NCBI GenBank assembly: GCA_030278955.1 | Contig: JAOANR010000013.1 | Location: forward strand, 40,894,191-40,958,190 | Origin: Hygrophila difformis | Lineage: Eukaryota; Streptophyta; Magnoliopsida; Lamiales; Acanthaceae | Length of the DNA stretch: 64,000 nucleotides | Direction of reading: 5' to 3' | Shown: positions 1-14,300 of the stretch, one piece after another | Layout of the letters: each line of letters starts with the position of its first letter | Position numbering within the stretch: the first letter of the stretch is position 1 | Translations under genes and position numbers: made by a program | The notes under the pieces: generated by a model | What the model was told of the DNA's origin: nothing | The model's input: only the letters and a program-made list of their open reading frames with translations | Database searches by the model: none

Positions 1-26
1 TTATATCCTTTGGGGAAAAGGGTTGC

Positions 27-2886
<2,860 letters not shown>

Positions 2887-3014
2887 ACTCCCTCCGATCC
2901 TGGTTGAAATATCTTGTTTGATTTTTTTACACTCCTATATACAGTCCTTTTAAATTTACACTACTGTATAAAAAAGTGTATTGAATTGCGTGGAGAAATG
3001 AAACAGGACAGTGA
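2887..3014. mobile_element. Stowaway-like MITE, decayed
   Basis: Left end reads CTCCCTCCGATCCTG after TA. The right end is degenerate (GAAACAGGACAGTGAG). The interior near 2970-3010 resembles 8192-8221 of another MITE in the window. Short and diverged. Confidence 0.55.
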
Positions 3015-3651
3015 GTAGCACTGTTTATTGTGAATTACCAAATATTTTACCACAAATGAAATAAAAATCGTTGTGGGGGGGGGGGGGTGACAGCTGGGGC
3101 AATAATTTCAATCAAGAAAGAGGAGTTTGTTCAAGTAACAACAAAATGATTTCATCCAAGAAAGAAAACAAAGAGCGAAAAGAAGGTTTCAGTTGTTGCT
3201 TTCTCTGATGAGAATAGAGAGAATAATGTCTTTTCGTTGCTGCTTGTCTTTGCTTGGCAGAGGCAGACTTGTGATGTGCATTGGAAAAATAAATCTACTT
3301 TCAGACTGCTTTGCCTTTGCTTGCCAGGGAATTTTGAACCTGTTTCTTTCTCATCTCCTTTCTCAACTGGATATTCTTTTTTTTTTTTTTTTATCTTTTG
3401 AAAATTTGATTGTTGTTGTACTAGAATAAACGTATTTTGAAAATTTATTTGGGATACCTGAATAAGATCATTTAGATCTTGAATCAATAAAGGTTGTAAT
3501 AAAGAAATGATTTTTATATTCAGAATAAATTAGGGAATGTGGCTTTGCCTTAAAAGAGTGGTTGTATATCCCCTTTTTATCGGCAACCAGACAAAACTGA
3601 TGCCCTTAAAATAGATTAGGGTTTGTAGGAAAGAAAACGCCTTATGAAATA
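3015..3651. other. Intergenic, no gene seen
   Basis: Contains a 12-bp G run near 3076-3087 and a T run near 3379-3392. Short frames on both strands at 3150-3490 are low complexity and match no family I recognise. Confidence 0.4.
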
Positions 3652-3910
3652 CTCCATCTATTCCATTATTTTTGTTTCCAAACTTTTGGACACGTAGTCC
3701 AATGTATTTGTTTAACACTTAATATCTTTAAATCTACATATGTAAAAATTATGTAAAATATATATTTGAAAAATACATATTTAGACGAATTTAACAAGAT
3801 CGAACTTGACTATACTTTTTTCGTATATAATTACGATAACATTATGTCAAAATTGATCAATAAACAGTGTCAAAAGTTAAAGTAAGACAATTTGAGTGGG
3901 ACGAGGGGAG
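3652..3910. mobile_element. Stowaway-like MITE, diverged copy
   Basis: Left end CTCCATCTATTCCATT, right end GTGGGACGAGGGGAG, flanked by TA at 3650-3651 and 3911-3912. The interior carries the reverse complement of the AGATTCGTCTAAT-like core shared by most MITEs here. Confidence 0.7.
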
Positions 3911-4071
3911 TAGTAGGTTCATAATAGGATACTGCTGTTTTGCCTTTTGGCTTGTGTCACATACTCAGACATACTGTGGTGAAAATGAAGATTTGCTTGC
4001 CTGTAAATTCTGCCTCATTATTGTACTACTGTTCTGTAAGTTAACTGCTTTGGCATTGCAACCACATGCAA

Positions 4072-4472
4072 TTAGGGTTGTAAAAGAATCAAATATTTTT
4101 GGTTCGATTCGTGATTCGATTCGAAATTATTCGGAATTTTGATATTCGATTAATATTTGATTCGATTCGATATTCGATTTTATATTAAAATTATATATAA
4201 ATATATAAATTTATTTTGTTAAATAATTTAAAAATTTAATTTTAGTGACTATATTTACTAATTAATATAAATATATTTATATATAATATTAAAATATTAA
4301 ATTTGATCTATAAATCAAATTAAATATTTAAGTTTAATAATTAAAATTAATTTTATTAATTATTAAATTATCTTATAGAATAATTCGATTCGATTCGATA
4401 ATATTCGAAAAGCTTATCAAATCAAAGCGAATAATGTGGTATTCGGTTCGATTCGGTTCGTTTACAACCCTA
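4072..4472. mobile_element. Non-autonomous hAT-like element (TAGGGTTGTAAA ends)
   Basis: Inverted ends TAGGGTTGTAAA at the left and TTTACAACCCTA at the right. The element is flanked by ACATGCAA at 4064-4071 and again at about 4472-4479, the 8-bp duplication expected of hAT elements. The interior is AT-rich with repeated TTCGATTCG motifs near both ends and no coding capacity. Confidence 0.75.
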
Positions 4473-4689
4473 CATGCAACCACTGTCCTTTGGTAATTTT
4501 AATAGTGGAAGAAGAAAATGTACAGCGCAATGGAATTACTATACTACTATATTGGTAGGGGATCGGAGTGGGCGGGGCATGACTTTTTCTTACATTTGGA
4601 TCACCCGCCAGTCGAATGGTGGTTAGGTTTTAGGACCTAAAAAAACTAGACCAATTAGATTCTAATGAAGCACAGTATGTTGTGTACTT

Positions 4690-5541
4690 AATTTTGTTGG
4701 GCTGAAGCAGACCGGCACAGTTCCTATACTGGAACTACTTTATCCAGTATATACTGGATTTGTTGTTAGCCTTTAGATATGCTATTGATCTAATGGCTCA
4801 TATTAATGGTAGGGTTAATTGTGTCTTTGTACATTGAATATAAATTATTTAAATAATGTAAAAATAAGACTACAAGTAATCATGTTTTTTTTCTTGAACA
4901 TAACAATATTTTATTCAAAATTTAATTTATGTAATCATTACATTATTTTTTTTCTTTTTAGATGAGTGTATTATTTCTTTTCTTAAATATGTGGTTCTAG
5001 TAAATCAAAATTTGAAATTTAAAAATAATATTAATAAAAATAAGACAAAATGACATATCACTATATAAAAGGCATAATTATAAAAAAGAATGACATATAC
5101 AATAAGACAGAATGTTGGATGTTCAATAACAGAATGCCATATAATTTAGAATAGAATGTTAAGTAATCATAACATAATGCTATATAATTCAAAACAGAAT
5201 GTTAAATAATTTAGAACAAAATGTCATACAAACAAAATTGTATATACAACAAGACAGAATGTTGGATGTTTGATAACAGAATGTTAAGTAATTCAAAACA
5301 GAATCTTAAGTAATTTGGAACATAATGTTATGTATAAAATGTCATAAAAAAAAGAATGGTATATACAACAAGACAAAATGTTGGATGTTTGAGAACATAA
5401 TGTGAAGTAATTCAAAATAGAATTTTAAGTAATTTTAAACAGAATGTAAGTATAATAATAACAGAATGTTATATAATTCAAAACAGAATGTTACATACTT
5501 GTAGGTAGAATGTTAAGTAGTTAAAAACAGTATGTTATATA
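4690..5541. repeat. Degenerate minisatellite block (AACAGAATGTTA units)
   Basis: From about 5080 to 5530 variants of ACAGAATGTTAAGTAATTCA recur roughly every 20-45 bp, often with GACATATACAACAAGACA between them. The block is flanked by related, oppositely oriented CCAGTA..ACTGG motifs at 4741-4756 and 5942-5970, so it may be the core of a larger non-autonomous DNA element of about 1.25 kb. No coding. Confidence 0.5.
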
Positions 5542-5768
5542 TTTCCTCCGTTTCTTTTTATTTGTCCCATTGGGGTTCTATTGGGTTTCAGTTCACACAC
5601 TTTGATTTAAAATTTTACCATAATTATACAAATTTAAATATAATCAAGTGTGATCTTGTTAGATTCGTCTTCTTGTGTAGTTTTTAAATATCAAATTTAG
5701 AATTTTTATTTATACCAAACTTGAGTTATTAATGATTTATAATGTGTATTGGACTGCATGCTGGGTGT
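5542..5768. mobile_element. Stowaway-like MITE fragment
   Basis: Left end TTTCCTCCGTTTCTTTTTA resembles the CTCCCTCCGTTTC terminus of other copies. The interior GATCTTGTTAGATTCGTC is the shared MITE core. The right end is not preserved; the boundary is approximate. Confidence 0.5.
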
Positions 5769-7723
5769 AATTATAACAAATAATGAAAAGCAGGAAAAAA
5801 GTAATCATGACATGAAAAAGTAATCATGACATGTAGAAAGTAAAAAAGTTAAAACATATTCTTATGAAATTACATAAAAACCCTTACTATATCTACACCA
5901 TTGATTTTAAATAAATAGTGATCTAGTGGCTCAAATTAAATCCAGTAGGTACTGGCCAGTACCAGAACCATTTCGGAAGCAGACAGCGTAGGGAAATCCT
6001 GATTATTTGAGAGCAATGAAATTGGGTGTCCCACTGTCCCTCATGCCCAAGAAAATGTTGTCATGAATTTCATGTCCAATTCAAACAAAATATATATGTC
6101 ATGATAATCCCCCTCAAATAACAATCCTTGCACATTTCAAAAGTAGCTTTTGAGTTTTTGACCATTGTAGTGCATAAAACTAGTGCAGCAGTACCAAGGG
6201 TTAGAGTTGATATATTAATGTGTGCATATTTGTCAATGGAGAAGATCACTAACTCTAGACACTAGTTGATTAAAAATTAAAGTTGATTTTTCTAGAAGGG
6301 CAAACCCTTAGCTTGTAAAATTTAAATGAACACTCATCATCAATTTTATTTGTCCTTTTTTTTTATTTTTCCCCTAAACAAAAGAGGAGAGTGAATGATC
6401 ATGGTGCACTACCTACTACAACAATTGTTAGCCATCATTTGGTTGAAAGGTTAATGATGAAAAAACCATAAGAAAATTTTCAAAAGTAGGGTGTTGGAAA
6501 ATGTGCTGTTCTCCTCAAATTTAGCCTTGAATTGCAACATGAAGTAGTATGACATATATCTCCACTTCAAAGTTGCTTAAAATTGTTTATCTATCTGCTG
6601 TGGTGGCACTTAATTAATTCAGCAAAGCGAATTAACTTTTTATTTATTTTTTTCCAAAACTAAGAAAAAATAAAAAGAGAATGATTTTAAATTCTAGCTT
6701 TTTTAGGGTCTTTGTCGTAACTTGCTTGGACTACTATTCCCATGCTTATAAAAGAAAACTAGGTACTAATTATTAAGATTAAAATCATGCTTTTTTTTTT
6801 TTCCTTTTTTTATGACAATTAAAATCATGCTTATTGATTACTCAATAGCTTCAAAACCATAGTCCATATGCAATATTTTAAAAGTTCGAAAAATAGCAGC
6901 TAATTCAAAGTAATTTCAGTTCAAATATGGCTTGGTGCATGATCTTTGTATGCATAATGCATGTCTAATTAAATGAATATATATACCGGCCAGCATTTAT
7001 TTCATACATTAAACATCGAATAAATTACGTGTAATTAAATTAATTAAATATATAATATCTACGAAAACCCCTAATTAAAAAAGATGGATGGAGAAGAAAC
7101 GGAATAATTGACAAAGTATCGTAGTAGTAAAAAAATTTAAAAAAATCATACCACGGAAGAAAAAAAAAAATAAAAAAAAAGGGTCCAATTATACAGTAAA
7201 GGAGGCCATATGCATGATCTGGTTTTATATATATTTATTTGTGTGTAGTTTAATTAGAGAAATTATACTACTTCATATATGTAAAATGGAAGGTGAAAAA
7301 AGAGAAATAAGAGGATTGATGATGATAATGACGATGATGCAGGAGTGAAGACAGAAATGATGTCTGCACTTGAGCGTGTTGGAGAAAACACATTTTTAAT
7401 GAATTAAGTAGTAATAATGAATCCATATACTTACATTTCCCACATGGGACCAACCATTTCCTCTTGTCGATCGTTCTTTTCTCCTTTCTTTTGTAGGCCA
7501 AAAAGAAAGAATAAATTACTAAAATTTTGAGAAAGTTGGCATATATTTGCGTGTTATTGACAACTTGGGTATTTTACCTTAAGATTTAACAAAAAAAAAA
7601 AAAAAAAAAAATCGTACATGGAATGATGGAACATTGACTATCCCCAAATCATATTGCATGATCTTAAACACACAACTGCCTGGGAAGATAATCAATACTA
7701 TATAATGTTAGGGGGAAAAAATA
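5769..7723. other. Intergenic, no gene seen
   Basis: AT-rich with several homopolymer runs (6789-6801, 7157-7181, 7591-7610). No reading frame with family signature, no tRNA or recognisable microRNA hairpin was found by eye. Confidence 0.4.
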
Positions 7724-8221
7724 CTCCCTCTGGCCCAGCAAAGCTGTATTGTTTGACTTTTTGGCAATGTTTATTATTTAACTTTGACTAAATGTTATTA
7801 CAAGTATATATTTGAGGAAAAATAGTCCAGTTAATTGGGTCTTGTTAGAATCATATAATCATATAGATTTAGAATATACTCCCTCCATTTCTTTTTTTAA
7901 CTTCTTCACTTTTACACTGCACGTAATCCAATTATAATTTTTTTATCATTAATAACTCAAATTTTATATAAAGAAAAATAATAAAATTTTGATATTATAA
8001 AACTACACGATTATACGAATCCAACAACATATCACTTGGCTATGTTTTACTTTATAAAACTATACTAAAAAATTGAACCAAAGTCAATGAATTAATAGTA
8101 ATGTTATTTCAAAACGGAGGGAGCATATTTTATATAATTTTTTGTTGTATATATTTTGAGAAATTAACGGTTGAAAAAATGCATTGGATTGTATGCAGAA
8201 ATCAAACAAGACAGGTGGGAG
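7724..8221. mobile_element. Stowaway-like MITE, interrupted by a second MITE
   Basis: Outer element with left end CTCCCTCTGGCCCAGCAAAG after TA (7722-7723) and right end AACAAGACAGGTGGGAG before TA (8222-8223). Its interior is split at 7878 within AGAATATA|TATTTTATATAA; the intact version of this junction is visible at about 9253-9280 in another copy. Confidence 0.7.
7879..8123. mobile_element. Stowaway-like MITE nested inside the 7724-8221 element
   Basis: Ends CTCCCTCCATTTC and AAAACGGAGGGAG. TA precedes it at 7877-7878; the right duplication has mutated to CA. Related in sequence to the MITE inside DEFL5 at 61175-61434 (both have AACTTCT..ACTGCACGxAATCCAAT near the left end). Confidence 0.8.
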
Positions 8222-8440
8222 TAATAAAATGTAATCAATATAAAGAGTTTGAATTATAGAGTCATTATATTTTTCTGAATCCATTGACTGCAGGAAAGAG
8301 AGATTAGAGATGTACGTAATAGTGAATTGTGCTTTGGATGCCTGAACAATAATTAAAGGGTTTTAAAATAAACAATGAAGAAAATTAAGAGGATGCTTAT
8401 TAGTATTATTTTTTTTGGATTAGCCAAAGGCCGGGAAAGA

Positions 8441-8520
8441 TGCTTATTATTATTGATATCATATACTTCATATGCTTATTATGAAGTATATGCTTATTAT
8501 TATTGATATCATATACTTCA
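8441..8520. repeat. Short tandem duplication with internal palindrome
   Basis: GCTTATTATTATTGATATCATATACTTCAT occurs twice (about 8441-8470 and 8491-8520), separated by ATGCTTATTATGAAGTATAT, whose ATACTTCAT/ATGAAGTAT parts form an inverted repeat with the neighbouring copy. Confidence 0.7.
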
Positions 8521-8749
8521 TCCGTTCTCATTTAGGTGCACTCCATTGCATAGTAATAACTATTCATTGAGTAATTTTGATTAGTTTTTTTAAACATAGT
8601 TCTATAAGATAAAACATAGTCGAGAGAGATCTTGTTAGATTCGTCTAATCACGTAGTTTTAGAATATCATATTTTTATAATTTTTACTCATATACAATAC
8701 GAATTATTATTAATTAAAAATGCTCATTGAATTACGTGAACAGAGGTAG
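8515..8749. mobile_element. Stowaway-like MITE, diverged
   Basis: Left end CTTCATCCGTTCTCATTT after TA and right end GTGAACAGAGGTAG before TA. The interior contains the well-preserved core GATCTTGTTAGATTCGTC with AGTTTTAGAATAT. Confidence 0.6.
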
Positions 8750-9045
8750 TAATAAACTAGTATGGGTTTTACGACCATAATCATATTTAATGGAGTAGTA
8801 TTTACTTACACGACACAAGAAGAGACGGTACGGTGTACGTGTAATGTATCCATTTATGATCAGGGTTTAATTTGGAGGACGACGTTGAAACCTGATGGAG
8901 GAGTTGTTGCATTCTATCGGATCTTTTATTTTCACTTGTCATATATTATTCTCTCCCTATCCTACTGTACTGTTTAATTCCTTTAATTAAACAGCTTTTT
9001 CTCGCCAAATCATTGTCATATGTCATAGGTTCTCATTAATACTAT

Positions 9046-9528
9046 TTCCCTCTGTCCCGCGAAGTTTGACACCTTTCTTTTAAGCACGGTAATTTAGGTG
9101 GTGGGGTTTAGTAGTTAAAGTGGTGCGAGTGTTTGTATTTAAGATTCTAATAAATTTTGATATTGTTTATTATTTAACTTTGACTTAATTTATCGTAATG
9201 ATGTAATTAGATAAAATTAATAAGTGTGGTCTTGTTAGAATCGTCTAATCGTGTAGTTTTAGAATATATATTTTATACAATTTTTATCTGTACCAATTTT
9301 GAAATATTAATAAGAATTAAAGAAATATAAAGGACTTTGTGTAGAAAAGTAAAATTGTATTGAAATTTGTACAGAATAGTAAAAGTGATTACTTTTAATG
9401 GGATTTGACCATAATTAAAATTCTAATCAAATTTATATTAATTTAATTTATCTAAAAATAGAAAGGTGTCAAACTTCATGGGACACCCAAAAAAGAAATA
9501 GGTGTCAAACTTCGTGGGACGGAGGGAG
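9046..9528. mobile_element. Stowaway-like MITE, 483-bp family, copy 1
   Basis: Left end TTCCCTCTGTCCCGCGAAG, right end TTCGTGGGACGGAGGGAG before TA. The right end is duplicated internally (GGTGTCAAACTTCATGGGAC about 50 bp inside the terminus). Nearly the same length and sequence as 62636-63117 and homologous to the split copy 20833-21174/26863-26963. Confidence 0.9.
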
Positions 9529-9654
9529 TACTTATTAGCTTGTGGTTGTGGACTCGACCCATTATTCCTTTTACTACTGTCTTACAGATACATACATATT
9601 ACATATACGACATAGTACTAAATACTACAGTACTTTTCATGCTCATGGAGTACA

Positions 9655-9694
<40 letters not shown>
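9655..9694. repeat. (AAT)n microsatellite
   Basis: About 13 uninterrupted AAT units followed by AGTACC. Confidence 0.95.
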
Positions 9695-9699
9695 GTACC

Positions 9700-11313
9700 A
9701 GATTACCTGCAGCTGGTTCACATGAGATTACCTGGAGGCTGGTGTTAGAATTGTTTATGGTGGGTGTAGCAGCAGCAGCAGTTTCAGTTTATACTATAGC
9801 ACTCACGTCTATCTCCAGCCACAAGGTATGATGGGATACCCATTGTGTCGTGTCGTGTCGTGTGTATAAATAAATACATTAAAAAACAGAAAATAATGGG
9901 CATATATATATATATAGGGTGGGGGGTGGGAATATAGTAGTACTAATAGTAGAATAAAAACAAGCTAAGGAAGAGAGTAGAGTGGGCATGCAAAAGGGCC
10001 ATAATGCGCGTGACAAGACACCAGACCCACTGCGCATCGCATAAAAACACACCTTATAATTCTTCATTCATTCATTCCCTTGCAGAATATATATACATAT
10101 ACTCTCTCATCTTTCTTTTACTAAACTTTATTCTTCTTCTATACGTATGAATGATGAGTACAGCTGGTTGTGTACCTACTGTTTGTCTGCAAATTCTTTG
10201 CCTTATACTAGTAAGTATGTATATCATCCAGCACTACTACTACGCTAGCTAGCTTCCATCGGCAAACAGACAAGAGGGTTTTCTCACCTTTTATTTTATG
10301 CATCGTGTGCATATCCTATTATTATTATTATTATTAGTAGTAGTAGTATTAGTATTACGACATTTCTTGAAATTGCATGTGTAGCTTTTGTGGGGTGTCA
10401 TTATATTTCCGCCCTGCAGCGCTGTTTAATTTTGTTGGTTCTTAATTTGGAACATTCTGTCCCGTGGGGCTCCATCTCCATCGTCGCCCTCTCCTGTACT
10501 CTCACCAGAGATTAAAGCCACTTTTTGGTTTTGGCTGTTTTGAGAGTCAGTCTTCCATGTATATAATTAGTTGGTATTGGTCTATTATTATTATTGCTGT
10601 AACACACTCTGGTCCCAGCTAGAAAAAGAAAATGCGAATTATATTGTTGATTAAGGTTACTACTCAAATTAATTTTGAGTTGGAAACGCATAGATCCATC
10701 AAAAGTTAACAAGTGATCTGAGAGCTATGCCACCCGTCATATAGCTAGGTTGGGTACATTGTTAACTTATCCAAAATGAGATTGGGATAAGTAATAGAAT
10801 CACACCGGCATTGTTTATCGAACAAATTCTTAAACCAATGAGGAATAATTGATCCTTGAGGGGTACTGCACTAATACTGCATATACAATGGCAATGACAT
10901 AATGGTGTAATTGTAATGTGCAATAACCACTCAGAACAAAACCAGTATTAGGCCTATAATATATTCACTCCGCGGGAATATATAATTCAGTATGTGCATA
11001 AGTATGCTCATTCCCAGAACATTTGACAAAAAAATAAATACTAATAATAGAAAAAAAAATCCTGTAAATTAAATATTTACACAACTACAGATGAAACAAG
11101 AATGGCAGATTTTACTGTTGAGATAGACAGTGCTCATATGATAATCTTTAGAACAATAACACCGTACAGTGAACTGTAGTGCTGCAATGATAATGCTATT
11201 AATATGATGTAGTAGTAGTAGTATATTATAAGGGTAGAGGCGTATCTGGTAATTGGGATGGGAGCAGAAGAAAATGGTGACTTGAACTCAACAGGACGAC
11301 CCACATCGGATTT
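9700..11313. other. Intergenic between MITE and SCD2-like gene, no gene seen
   Basis: Short (ATT)n and (AGT)n tracts near 10320-10350 and 11210-11222. The terminal part contains the 3' UTR of the minus-strand gene that ends at 11314. No protein family or structural RNA recognised. Confidence 0.4.
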
Positions 11314-14300
11314 TCATCCTTTAAGGGAAGCACTTTGATCAATTTCTCGGCGGGATGCTTCCCATAGTTTTCGCTCAATTTCCAATTTCCGCAGCTCCAT
11401 CAAACCTAGTTCAACTGGAGTTTTGTGAAGTAGATACGGTCAGATATTTCTTTCACGAGTGAAATATGTGATAAAACGAGGTTCAAATTATAGTGTATGG
11501 CCGTATCCCTAAAATTGAAGCCAATGCATAGATTGAGATTTATATGTCATAGAATCAGATGGCAATTTTAGAGGTATCTGTTGGGGATAATCTGCATCTT
11601 GGACTTGTCGAGACATGGTATTACAGGGATTGATGTAAAAAACAGAGGAGTGTAACAGTAACGAGCGAAACCAGAGCTTGAGTACAAATTAACTCACCAT
11701 CTATAGCATCGTATGAGGTTGGAAACTGACCGCTGCGGTCGATCCAATGTTTCAGTCTCTCATTGGCTATTTCCTCCTCGATGCCATAAGATTTAGCTCT
11801 TGTCCAAAAGTATGTAAGCCATGCCTATATTACGTGATTGCAATAATTAGATAGAGTAGAATGACATTCAAGTAACACAAAAGGCAACGTAAAATAGTAA
11901 CACAATCATAATTGCAATGTCTTAATTGAGATGAGGGTCAAATCACCATCTTCCTACTAATAATAGTCTTCATCAGATCATAACTCGTAATACATAGAAC
12001 AAAATACTAAAGAACCAACAGATTTACATTACCTCCTTGAAAAGAACATCCTCAGATTCCTCCGGGCTAAGATCTGCAATGAAATAAAATATAGTACATT
12101 TACTTCCTACTTTTTTTTGTTCCACTGAAATCTGAATATGTTAAAGCTGTGTAAGAAAAGACAAGCTTTCATTATAAAAAATGATACTACAAAGAGGTTT
12201 GAACGTATTAGAAACAGATGCATATAACTGACGATCGAGCTTCTAAAAATTTGATACTACAAAACCCAACTCATAAGGTTTAAAACATGAAATGTAGAAT
12301 AGTGGGCTGTTTGGGATTACCATATGCTTCCATGTACTTTGAATCAATCGATGACTTGATATCTGCCAAAATGAGAAGATTAAGAGATGAAAACTTAGGA
12401 ATATGTTGTGTTTGTGTAACAGGGCCTAAATAAGAGACTCAGTCAACCAAGGAATTATTTGCTTTACAAAGGTCGAGAAAGCAAGAACAGAAAATAGAAC
12501 AAGAGGAAAGTAAGTTCACACAGGCATCATTTGAACAAAATAGCATTTCCACTGAAGAGTTTCCAAACATTTAGTGTGCTGTAGAAACCATTTGTCTTTA
12601 TTATGATTTTTCTTGAGCACGGAATATTCACAAAAAAAACACACCCAGAAAACAGAGGAACTCAATAATAAAATTAAATTTGAAAATTTTAGCAGTCAGT
12701 AGAGGGGAAAAATTGCTCCACTCGAAAAAACTAAATATATAAACTAGATCCAAATCCAATAATTTGATCTATCTTTTAAGAATAAGATTCATCAATTTAG
12801 CCATAGAAACCCTAGTAGCAAAATGTAAGGAACAGGAATGTGTGCTTTAAAATATAGTAGTATTAGTTATTTGTCTTCAGCTTTGGAGGAATTCATACAT
12901 TGAACCAGAGAAGCAATCATTCCAGTAACCACAAATGAAAGATACTAGAAATAAACCTTGCGTTGAGGCCCTAGTTGAGGCTGGGCGTCTTTGTTGAGCG
13001 AATGCAAGGACGATAGATTCTTCAACCTAAAGAACAAGGAACGATCAAACAACCATCTTTCTACTCAACTAAACTCAGTGGAGAGAATGAAATGAGTCAA
13101 ATGATATGAAAATTCATTAAACACAATTTATTTTGAAAAATGCATAGGCCTATATACTCCTATAAGCAACATATGTAGAATTCAACTTCAATACCAAATT
13201 ACCAATGCTATGACTCCAATCAAGCTTAGGATGTGGTTTACATAACTGATAAAAAAGTAAGATTTGAGGTTCTTAATAACAGTTCCTTGTGAAGTATTAG
13301 GAGAGTTAATCATTAGGGGGACTGGAGAAGTGAAAACTTAGAGCATCTTAACAATGTTCTACCCAAAAAGTAGTAGTAGCAACATCCCTTACACCAGGCA
13401 GTACTTTTGAGGAACTTCAGGAAATTTTTCTTTTTGTGCAAATGTTTTCCAAGGGAAAAAAGAAGCAATTACTTGGAACCAGGGGTGTCAAGTAAGCATA
13501 AATACTTAAATATAGAAAGTATATCTTCAACAGGCAAGACCTGTAACAATGTAAGCTCTTTTAAGCCCATTTCTACTGTGAGCATGCTCTCAATGGTTCC
13601 TTCTCCTGTGAGATCATTGAAATCCTCAACAAGTTGGGCTCGTTGTGGATTTTTATTACCTGCACGATGTTCAGAGATCGACAATATTTTTTGAAATGCA
13701 TAATGTTAAGCATTAATAGCATTCAGATTTAATTGCTTGTAGAGGTCAGAAATTGAACCCAGTAACAAATAACTAGCCTTTCTGAAGATATTCTTCCTTA
13801 GCCTTCTGTCCAGCAGATGAAACAACTTCGAGAGGAAGCGGTGCCAGAGATGACCAATATTCGTACTTCGTCACAGCAACATCAGGAATGATGCCTGCTT
13901 AAGAAAATAATGTTAGGATGAAATATAATATGAAAATATAATGTAATTCAGTCATTTTACTTTGTGATTGCCATGGCAGCCACAGCCATAAACAATGCTT
14001 CCCTTCTTTGATTGAATTGATGGTCAATGTTCAATTGCCACTTTAGTTGTTAATCTCAAAGTGTTAGCAAAAAGCGAAGCATGCTTGTCTGCAAAGTAGT
14101 AGTATTTTAAGGATGTATGCTTCTGAAATGTGTCTTAACTCTTAAGGAAAAGGATCATATCCCCAGACCACTGAGAGATAATACAATATTGTATAGAGTA
14201 TTGTGTATTACTTAACAGACGTGATACTATGAATAACAGTCAAAATATTTATGCTGGAAAAACATGGATCGAGTGAATACTCTTAAACTTTACTCAAGGC

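Noticed and set aside
9960..10500. Possible microRNA or lncRNA locus
   Set aside because: No mature sequence of a conserved plant miRNA family that I know and no convincing long hairpin by eye.
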